Under the pieces are notes generated by a model. That model searched no databases. It was not told the DNA's origin and saw only the letters and a program-made list of their open reading frames with translations. Source: Verrucomicrobia subdivision 3 bacterium UBA693 (GTDB taxonomy: Bacteria > Verrucomicrobiota > Verrucomicrobiia > Limisphaerales > UBA8199). From it: a DNA stretch of 7,162 nt. The stretch is from the NCBI GenBank assembly GCA_002298785.1, contig DBMR01000041.1:1-7162 (forward strand), in the 5' to 3' direction. Shown here one piece after another: positions 1 through 3,697 of the stretch. A program made the translations under genes and the position numbers. Numbering within the stretch: position 1 is the first letter of the stretch; the number at the start of each line of letters is the position of its first letter.

Positions 1-72
1 CTGTAGCTCTAACGACGCTTACAAAAAAGCACCTCACCGAGAAAAAACGCGCTCACTACCTACAATACGACC
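1..72. other. Short leader upstream of the integrase; no gene
   Basis: This A/C-rich leader contains no recognisable gene and no Shine-Dalgarno sequence in front of the ATG at 73. The only promoter-like element is TACAAT at 61-66. If an element entered a tRNA-Arg gene, the intact tRNA should lie to the left of position 1. I see no tRNA 3' end within these 72 bases. Confidence 0.5.
61..66 (+). promoter_or_regulatory. Candidate -10 box of a leaderless integrase promoter
   Basis: TACAAT matches the sigma-70 -10 consensus at five of six positions and ends six bases before the ATG at 73. Transcription would therefore start at or next to the A of the start codon, giving a leaderless mRNA. This fits the lack of any Shine-Dalgarno sequence. 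No good -35 hexamer is visible at 16-18 bp spacing. The minus-strand excisionase-like gene has almost the same arrangement (TATAAT seven bases before its ATG). Confidence 0.35.
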
Positions 73-858
73 ATGCCCAAACAGGCAGTCGTATCAGAGA
101 ATAAGCAGCAAAAGAGCCGCAAGAAGCAGAAGCGGCACGTTCTGGTCATCCCTGGCATCTACCGCCACGTACGAGAGGGGACGTACCACGAGCGCCCAAA
201 GATCAACGGGAAGCGCACGTGGCGGAGCCTTGGCGTAAACTTCACGTCGCAAAAAAACTTCCAGGCGGCAAAGGATGAGTATTACCGCAGAAGGGCTATG
301 GAAGCTGAGGGGAAACACCCATACGCCGAAGCACACGCTGAAAGCAAATCTTCCGTAAACAGGAAAGAAATGCCCGCGGAGGCAAAGACGGTGGGAGAGA
401 TAATTCGCCGCTACATGAAAGACGGTTTTGTCGACCGTCATCTCTTGTCGCGCCCCGAAGCAACGGAGGAGGACGAACGTCGGAATTGCGAAACTCTCCT
501 GGAATTCTGGGACTCGGCTGCTGTGGAGGACGTATGCGACATGCTGTTTGACAACTACCGGGACTGGCGACTCGAAAACCTCCGACAAGGCGAGGGACTC
601 AGAACAACGGACCGTGAATTGAACACGCTAAATAACGCTTACACGTATTGCAAAAGCCGGGGCGTGGTGAAGGTGAACCCGGTGGCAGACAGGCCGAAAT
701 ACCAACCCAGTTCTAAAGTTCGCCATTGCCGGGAATTTTGCCCACGCGACGCTGACGAATTGCACACGGCTGGTGCGTTCTTTTTTCGCCATCCAAACAC
801 TGTCGTCCTAGGCTTCCAACTGTTCGCGGAGGCGTATTCCGGACTCCGTACATCCTAA
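73..858 (+). CDS. N-terminal fragment of the tyrosine recombinase
   Basis: This 261-residue open frame covers the DNA-binding N-terminal half of the integrase and ends exactly at GLRTS, the motif with the first catalytic arginine. Residues 1-20 are rich in Lys/Arg. The SAM-like core-binding region lies at about 105-210, with typical phrases such as DRELNTLNNAYTYCKSRG and VKVNPVADRPKY. No catalytic His or Tyr is present, so alone it could bind DNA but not cut it. Such a fragment could act as a competitor at att sites, which is speculation. ATG at 73 is the only reasonable start. Confidence 0.6.
   Translation: MPKQAVVSENKQQKSRKKQKRHVLVIPGIYRHVREGTYHERPKINGKRTWRSLGVNFTSQKNFQAAKDEYYRRRAMEAEGKHPYAEAHAESKSSVNRKEMPAEAKTVGEIIRRYMKDGFVDRHLLSRPEATEEDERRNCETLLEFWDSAAVEDVCDMLFDNYRDWRLENLRQGEGLRTTDRELNTLNNAYTYCKSRGVVKVNPVADRPKYQPSSKVRHCREFCPRDADELHTAGAFFFRHPNTVVLGFQLFAEAYSGLRTS
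856..858 (+). other. In-frame TAA that disrupts the integrase
   Basis: The TAA falls between TCC (Ser261) and GTT. The frame continues undisturbed on both sides (GLRTS, stop, VLEWGNDV). Family members generally have Glu at this place, so a single G-to-T substitution explains the stop. The lack of other stops or frameshifts in 442 codons points to a recent event or a sequencing error. Confidence 0.75.
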
Positions 859-879
859 GTTCTCGAGTGGGGCAACGAC

Positions 880-1401
880 GTGTATGGCACTCCGACTCCA
901 GACGGCAAGCACGTGTATGTCTGGCGCCTGAAGGGACAGCACGCAGTGAACCCTTATTGTTACAACCACGAAGGAATGCAGGCGCTGCTAAAAGCCCATG
1001 CGGCCTGGAAGGCAAAACATTTCCCGGAATCCCAGACCTTCTGGCCATCGCACTGCTGCGGGATGATAGATAAAGGCGCACTTGGGCACGCTCTTCTGCG
1101 ACTCCATGAGCAAGGAAAGATAAAGCGCAAACTGACACCGCACGGGGCCGGCAGAGCGTTCTACGTGCTTATCCGGCGCAGCCAAGGAATTCGGGACGAG
1201 GTCATTGCCATCGAGCTGGGTCACACCAGCGGCGGGCAGTGCATCAAGAGCACATACGGCGGTGTTCCGCCAAACTGGCTTAACGGCGAAGCTCCTAATC
1301 TCAGCTGGCTTCCGAAGAAAGTGCCCTTGGCTTGGGCTGAACTTGAGAAACAAGGCTGGCTTCTCGCTCCGCCTGAGAACGAATTCCAAAAGGCCGCCTG
1401 A
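880..1401 (+). CDS. C-terminal catalytic fragment of the tyrosine recombinase
   Basis: If translation restarts, the first usable codon is GTG at 880, with a purine-rich GAGTGGGG at 865-872 seven bases upstream. The resulting 173-residue product has the His-Arg box (HGAGR), LGH and the tyrosine nucleophile in STYGG, but lacks the first catalytic arginine, which is on the other fragment. The box reads H-G-A-G-R, so the His-Arg distance is four rather than the usual three of HxxR. This is either a subfamily trait or a small insertion. The C-terminal tail after YGGVPPNWL is about 45 residues long and hydrophilic. Confidence 0.5.
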   Translation: MYGTPTPDGKHVYVWRLKGQHAVNPYCYNHEGMQALLKAHAAWKAKHFPESQTFWPSHCCGMIDKGALGHALLRLHEQGKIKRKLTPHGAGRAFYVLIRRSQGIRDEVIAIELGHTSGGQCIKSTYGGVPPNWLNGEAPNLSWLPKKVPLAWAELEKQGWLLAPPENEFQKAA

Positions 1402-1566
1402 CTCCAACCCTTCTATTTAGTATCGAGGCGCGCCATTCCCTGGCAGGATGCAGCCGTAAAGGGCCGCCTTCGTTACAAACTGCTTCAGCTCAATGAGGAC
1501 AAAAGCAAGCGTCGAGAACGGCGGTTCTTCATTGATGATTTGGACGCTCTCCTTGTTTCGTCGTGA
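1402..1566 (+). pseudogene. Excisionase-like winged-helix gene, 5' truncated
   Basis: Starting directly after the integrase stop, and in the same frame, an open stretch without a start codon translates to RRAIPWQDAAVKGRLRYKLL followed by a basic RRERRFFIDDLDALLVSS tail, ending at TGA 1564-1566. It aligns with the intact minus-strand protein at 1847-1623: RRA with RRA, GRLRYKLLQL with GKVRFKKLKL, and RRERRFFIDDLDALL with RQERRYYIPDLRLWL. The N-terminal helix-turn-helix is missing, so this is the wing and C-terminal part of a small DNA-binding protein, probably an excisionase (recombination directionality factor) that once partnered the integrase. ATG, GTG and TTG starts are absent. The evidence is sequence similarity by eye. 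Confidence 0.55.
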
Positions 1567-1574
1567 AGCGTGAT

Positions 1575-1590
1575 GCCCTTGCCTCAGGGC
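1575..1590. terminator. Weak hairpin between convergent genes
   Basis: GCCCT (1575-1579) and AGGGC (1586-1590) form a 5-bp stem with a 6-nt loop in the 56-bp gap between the truncated excisionase-like gene and its minus-strand homologue. Its position between converging reading frames suits a bidirectional terminator. There is no T-run on either side, so the call is weak. Confidence 0.2.
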
Positions 1591-1622
1591 TTGCCCGGGT
1601 GCCTGGTCGGGAAAGCACATGC

Positions 1623-1847
1623 TCAGTTGAGCCAGAGCCGCAGGTCGGGAATATAATACCGTCGTTCCTGACGTGTGCCTTTGCCCAGCTTCAGTTTTTT
1701 AAAGCGAACTTTGCCCTCAGGACAGGGGGACACTTCGATCTCCGCAACAGGTTTGTTGAAATACACAGCACGACGCAGAATCGTCGGCTTCGACACGTCA
1801 ACGAACTCTGCAGCTTTGTCCAAACTTACCCAAAGATTTTCAATCAT
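1623..1847 (-). CDS. Small excisionase-like winged-helix DNA-binding protein
   Basis: This 74-residue protein has a helix-turn-helix near the N-terminus (about residues 8-28: SLDKAAEFVDVSKPTILRRA). A basic beta-wing follows, from about residue 44 to 67 (GKVRFKKLKLGKGTRQERRY), and a short C-terminal helix (IPDLRLWLN). Size and layout match MerR-like or excisionase (Xis) proteins, which bend att DNA and steer a tyrosine recombinase towards excision. It is a homologue of the truncated plus-strand copy at 1402-1566. Being opposite to the integrase allows separate control. The ATG at 1847 is preceded by a perfect TATAAT seven bases away and by no Shine-Dalgarno sequence, so a leaderless transcript is likely. 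It could instead be a repressor of the element. Confidence 0.6.
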   Translation of the reverse strand: MIENLWVSLDKAAEFVDVSKPTILRRAVYFNKPVAEIEVSPCPEGKVRFKKLKLGKGTRQERRYYIPDLRLWLN

Positions 1848-1854
1848 ACCGTCG

Positions 1855-1860
1855 ATTATA
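1855..1860 (-). promoter_or_regulatory. Consensus -10 box for the minus-strand excisionase-like gene
   Basis: The minus strand reads TATAAT, a perfect -10 hexamer, seven bases before the ATG at 1847. Transcription would begin at or just before the start codon. No convincing -35 element is seen at 16-18 bp. TTGCAA at 1873-1878 is too close (12 bp). Confidence 0.4.
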
Positions 1861-1912
1861 GGTCGGTGGATCTTGCAACCGGGGACAAAATTTCACCTTG
1901 GAGGTTCGGTCT

Positions 1913-1925
1913 CCAAAAGCGTCCA
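1913..1925 (+). repeat. 13-bp direct repeat, copy 1
   Basis: CCAAAAGCGTCCA occurs here and again at 2114-2126, same orientation, 201 bp apart, both between the excisionase-like gene and the tRNA fragment. Tyrosine recombinases of the lambda type bind short directly repeated arm sites near the att core, so these are candidates. Binding is inferred. Confidence 0.45.
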
Positions 1926-2113
1926 ATTCGAGCCGGAGCTCCGAAGCAGGCGACCGAGTCGACCTCTGCTCAACGTTTGTGGAAGCCAGAGTTCGAAGCC
2001 GCCAAAGGAAAAAATCACAAAGGGTCGGGATGCTCGCAGAGAACATTTCTCCGAACACAGGTTGGAGATAAAATGAGGGCAATGGACGGGGAAAACGGAA
2101 ATTTTCGAACGCC

Positions 2114-2126
2114 CCAAAAGCGTCCA
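2114..2126 (+). repeat. 13-bp direct repeat, copy 2
   Basis: This is the second exact copy of CCAAAAGCGTCCA, about 95 bp before the start of the tRNA-Arg fragment. The spacing is suitable for an arm-type integrase site relative to a core in the anticodon loop. Confidence 0.45.
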
Positions 2127-2133
2127 CTACTTT

Positions 2134-2159
2134 TTTCTCCACGGGTGTTCACGGAGAAA
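2134..2159. repeat. Inverted repeat TTTCTCC / GGAGAAA
   Basis: TTTCTCC (2134-2140) and GGAGAAA (2153-2159) form a perfect 7-bp stem around a 12-nt loop. It has no T-run on the exit side in either direction, so it is more likely a protein-binding site or a chance structure than a terminator. Confidence 0.3.
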
Positions 2160-2170
2160 CAACCATTGAC

Positions 2171-2182
2171 TTTCCTAGGAAA
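2171..2182. repeat. 12-bp perfect palindrome
   Basis: TTTCCTAGGAAA is a perfect 12-bp palindrome overlapping the end of TTGACT (2166-2171), a -35-like hexamer. No good -10 follows at 17 bp. It could be an operator or a dimeric protein site next to the att core. Confidence 0.3.
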
Positions 2183-2194
2183 TTCGCATGTTTC

Positions 2195-2209
2195 CTCAGA
2201 AAAACTGAG
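2195..2209. repeat. Small hairpin CTCAG-AAAAA-CTGAG
   Basis: A perfect 5-bp stem with an A5 loop lies 11 bases before the tRNA fragment. CTCAG resembles a tRNA D-stem, and GAGC at 2215-2218 resembles its 3' side. The spacing to the anticodon loop is wrong, however, so this is not a real tRNA 5' half. Confidence 0.25.
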
Positions 2210-2220
2210 TCCGCGAGCAC

Positions 2221-2265
2221 CTTCTAAACAGAGGGTCATGCGTTCGAGTCGCGGCGGGCGCGCCA
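2221..2265 (+). tRNA. 3' fragment of tRNA-Arg(UCU); candidate attachment site
   Basis: The fragment starts with the anticodon loop CTTCTAA (anticodon TCT, 2223-2225) and continues through the 3' anticodon strand and variable loop GGGTC. It then has the T-arm ATGCG-TTCGAGT-CGCGG (2238-2254), acceptor strand CGGGCGC (2255-2261), discriminator G and encoded CCA (2263-2265). The T-loop TTCGAGT and the ending GGGCGCGCCA are typical of bacterial tRNA-Arg(UCU). Bases to the left (GAGCAC) cannot pair with the 3' anticodon strand ACAGA, so the 5' half is absent. Two T-stem positions are imperfect (A-G mismatch, T-G pair), as expected for an untranscribed copy. A break inside the anticodon loop is a common crossover place for tyrosine integrases, so this is probably the distal att site, with the element to its left. 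Confidence 0.7.
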
Positions 2266-2520
2266 TGCATTCCGTCTTTTATTCACTGTGTCTCCATGAC
2301 GTTGCCTCGCTTCGGTAAACTGGAGTGAATTTTGCTGTGCCACCAATTGGCCGCCACTTTCCCAGCCCGGATCTTTGCCGCAGCCTTAGCCATGGACCGG
2401 CGCCAGGATTCAGTTCAGAGATGAGAATTCGACAATTGGTCCGGTCGATGAACGAAGAGAGCTTTCGAGGTGAAGATGTCGCCACGGCTCGTCACGGATC
2501 GCAACCGGGCGAAAAGGGAC

Positions 2521-2548
2521 TTTTCAATTCACGGCAAGGCAATACACT
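2521..2548 (+). promoter_or_regulatory. Weak candidate promoter of the DUF488-RecQ operon
   Basis: TTTTCA (2521-2526) and TACACT (2543-2548) are separated by 16 bp and each matches the sigma-70 consensus at about four of six positions. Transcription would start near 2555, leaving a short leader before the ATG at 2582. The match is modest and other promoters are possible. Confidence 0.25.
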
Positions 2549-2571
2549 CCGGGCGTGAGTGTCAATGAAGC

Positions 2572-2575
2572 GAGG
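2572..2575 (+). promoter_or_regulatory. Ribosome binding site deciding the first DUF488 start
   Basis: GAGG lies six bases before the ATG at 2582. The alternative in-frame GTG at 2555 has no such site and would only add nine residues of non-family sequence, so the ATG is preferred. Confidence 0.5.
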
Positions 2576-2581
2576 CCGACG

Positions 2582-3169
2582 ATGCTTCCCAAGGTTCCGG
2601 AGAACCGGCGCCCGCTTTTTACCATTGGTTACGGGGCACGATCGCTGGAGGAGTTCATCACGGCGTTGAAAGCAAACCGTATCAAGTATCTGCTGGATGT
2701 CCGGAGTTCTCCTTACTCAAAGTTCAAGCCGGAGTTCTCGCGAGATGTCCTCCAACGCTGCCTTGAACGGGCAGGCATACGATACGTCTTTATGGGCGAT
2801 GTGCTGGGCGGCCAGCCGAAGGACCCCGACTGCCACACCGGCGGCAAGGTGGACTACGACAAAGTTCGCACGCAACCGTTCTTTCGAGAAGGCATTGAGC
2901 GGCTCAGAAAGGCATTTGAACAGGAGTGCGCGGCGGCGCTGATGTGCAGCGAAGGTCGGCCGGAACAATGCCACCGGAGCAAACTTATTGGAGAAGCCTT
3001 GACCGCTGCCGGCATCCCCGTCAGCCACATTGACGAGGACGGCACTCGCCTGACCCAAACCGAGGTGATCGACCGGCTTACGAAGGGGCAGATGGACCTG
3101 TTTGGGCAGGTTCCATTCACCTCGCGGAAACGTTACGGGCCGCGCGAAGACAACGAAAACGGAGATTGA
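2582..3169 (+). CDS. DUF488-family protein A with a clamp-binding-like motif
   Basis: This 195-residue soluble protein belongs to the DUF488 family, whose biochemical role is not known to me. The family fold starts with TIGYGARSLEEF (residues 14-25), continues with DVRSSPYSKF (39-48), and has the signature CSEGRPEQCHRS (122-133) with paired Cys122/Cys130 and His131-Arg132. These conserved Cys/His/Arg residues suggest a catalytic or ligand-binding site. Near the C-terminus QMDLF (170-174) matches the bacterial sliding-clamp-binding consensus QL(S/D)LF, suggesting recruitment to the replication clamp. It is the first gene of the operon; the next gene begins three bases after its stop. Its C-terminal tail SRKRYGPREDNENGD is charged and probably disordered. 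Confidence 0.8.
   Translation: MLPKVPENRRPLFTIGYGARSLEEFITALKANRIKYLLDVRSSPYSKFKPEFSRDVLQRCLERAGIRYVFMGDVLGGQPKDPDCHTGGKVDYDKVRTQPFFREGIERLRKAFEQECAAALMCSEGRPEQCHRSKLIGEALTAAGIPVSHIDEDGTRLTQTEVIDRLTKGQMDLFGQVPFTSRKRYGPREDNENGD
3161..3164 (+). promoter_or_regulatory. Ribosome binding site for the TTG start at 3173
   Basis: GGAG lies inside the last codons of the upstream gene, eight bases before TTG at 3173. It supports this rare start codon. An ATG alternative is not available in the N-terminal part of the second DUF488 gene without cutting into the family fold. Confidence 0.55.
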
Positions 3170-3172
3170 CGC

Positions 3173-3697
3173 TTGAACCCTTACCCGCGCCCGCTACGAC
3201 TGGTCACGATTGGGGTTTATGGCTTCAGCGAGGCGGCTTTTTTCGACGCGTTGCGCACGACCGGGGTGGACACCTTCTGCGACATCCGCTGGCGCCGCGG
3301 GGTGCGTGGAGCCGAATACGCTTTTGCCAATCGAGCCCGCCTCCAGGCGCGGCTGGCAGAATTCGGCATTCGCTATTTGCATTACCGCGAACTGGCTCCC
3401 CCGCCCGAGTTGCGTCGGCGGCAGACGGAGGCCGACAAAACCGAGCATACCGCCAAACGAAAGCGCCTCGCACTTAGTGACGCGTTCATCGCGGCCTATC
3501 GGCAAGAACTCTTGTCTCAATTAGACAGCCGGCGGTTCGTAGATGGTTTGGGAGCTGAAGCGCGCGTAGTGGCGCTGTTCTGCGTCGAGCGCGAGCCTGG
3601 CGCATGTCACCGGTCGCTGCTGGCGGAACGGTTGCAGAATGACCTCGGCGCGGTCATAGAGTTGGTGCATTTGACCCCTGGCCAGCCGGCAGCATGA
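3173..3697 (+). CDS. DUF488-family protein B
   Basis: This 174-residue protein is a second, divergent DUF488 member. It shows VTIGVYGFSEAAFFDAL (residues 11-27), the short CDIRWRRGVRG (36-46) where the first protein has DVRSSPYSK, and the same signature CVEREPGACHRS (137-148) with Cys137, Cys145, His146 and Arg147. A charged middle insertion (about 78-100, RRRQTEADKTEHTAKRKR) sets it apart. The basic CDIRWRRGVRG stretch could bind nucleic acid, which is inference. The start is TTG, supported by GGAG eight bases upstream. The gene begins 3 nt after the first DUF488 gene and its stop overlaps the recQ-like start as ATGA, so translation is probably coupled. Two unlike DUF488 copies suggest a heteromer or two substrates. 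Confidence 0.75.
   Translation: MNPYPRPLRLVTIGVYGFSEAAFFDALRTTGVDTFCDIRWRRGVRGAEYAFANRARLQARLAEFGIRYLHYRELAPPPELRRRQTEADKTEHTAKRKRLALSDAFIAAYRQELLSQLDSRRFVDGLGAEARVVALFCVEREPGACHRSLLAERLQNDLGAVIELVHLTPGQPAA
3694..3697 (+). other. ATGA stop/start overlap
   Basis: The ATG of the helicase gene shares ATGA with the TGA of the second DUF488 gene. No strong Shine-Dalgarno sequence precedes it, so translation probably depends on ribosomes finishing the upstream gene. This ties the helicase level to that of DUF488 protein B. Confidence 0.7.

Larger units (their letters stand above)
73..1401 (+). pseudogene. Tyrosine recombinase (integrase), interrupted by an in-frame stop
   Basis: The whole stretch is one reading frame of 442 codons plus the final stop, broken only by TAA at 856-858. 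Read through, it is a full-length tyrosine recombinase. It has a basic N-terminus (residues 1-20, probably arm-site DNA binding), a core-binding region around residues 105-210 (TVGEIIRRYMKDG onward), and a catalytic domain. The catalytic domain shows the first arginine in GLRTS (R259), HGAGR (H357, R361), LGH (H384) and the nucleophile in STYGG (Y395). The stop replaces the codon that is normally Glu in GLRTSE, which needs only a G-to-T change from GAA. Its job would be integration and excision of the element ending at the tRNA-Arg fragment at 2221-2265. As sequenced it should not make active enzyme unless the stop is read through or is a sequencing error. Confidence 0.8.
1848..2220. other. 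Non-coding att-proximal region with repeats
   Basis: No reading frame here resembles a known protein; the open frames on both strands are low in sense. The region is A+T-richer than the operon to the right and holds the 13-bp direct repeat (1913-1925, 2114-2126), a 7-bp stem (2134-2159), the palindrome 2171-2182 and a 5-bp hairpin (2195-2209), all before the tRNA fragment. This density of repeats close to a likely att site fits an attP arm with integrase and excisionase binding sites. Confidence 0.4.
2266..2581. other. Intergenic region between att-like site and operon; no gene seen
   Basis: Neither strand gives a protein I recognise. CCGTCTTTTATTC follows the CCA as a short T-rich tail. CCAATTGG at 2343-2350 and an 8-bp inverted match (ACCAATTG / CAATTGGT) about 90 bp later are minor. 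The last part probably contains the promoter of the DUF488-RecQ operon. Confidence 0.4.

Noticed and set aside
2195..2265. A complete tRNA with CTCAG and GAGC as D-arm
   Set aside because: The D-loop would be far too long and the 5' anticodon strand is missing, so only the 3' fragment can be supported.
1563..2318. A 251-codon plus-strand open frame
   Set aside because: It lies opposite the excisionase-like gene and runs into the repeat region and the tRNA fragment. Its translation shows no domain, and the minus-strand protein explains the coding signal.
2342..2440. CCAATTGG and a distant CAATTGGT inverted match as an operator pair
   Set aside because: These are short, low-complexity palindromic words about 90 bp apart; chance is sufficient.
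2555..2581. GTG start at 2555 for the first DUF488 gene
   Set aside because: The ATG at 2582 has GAGG at good spacing, and the nine extra residues do not belong to the family fold.
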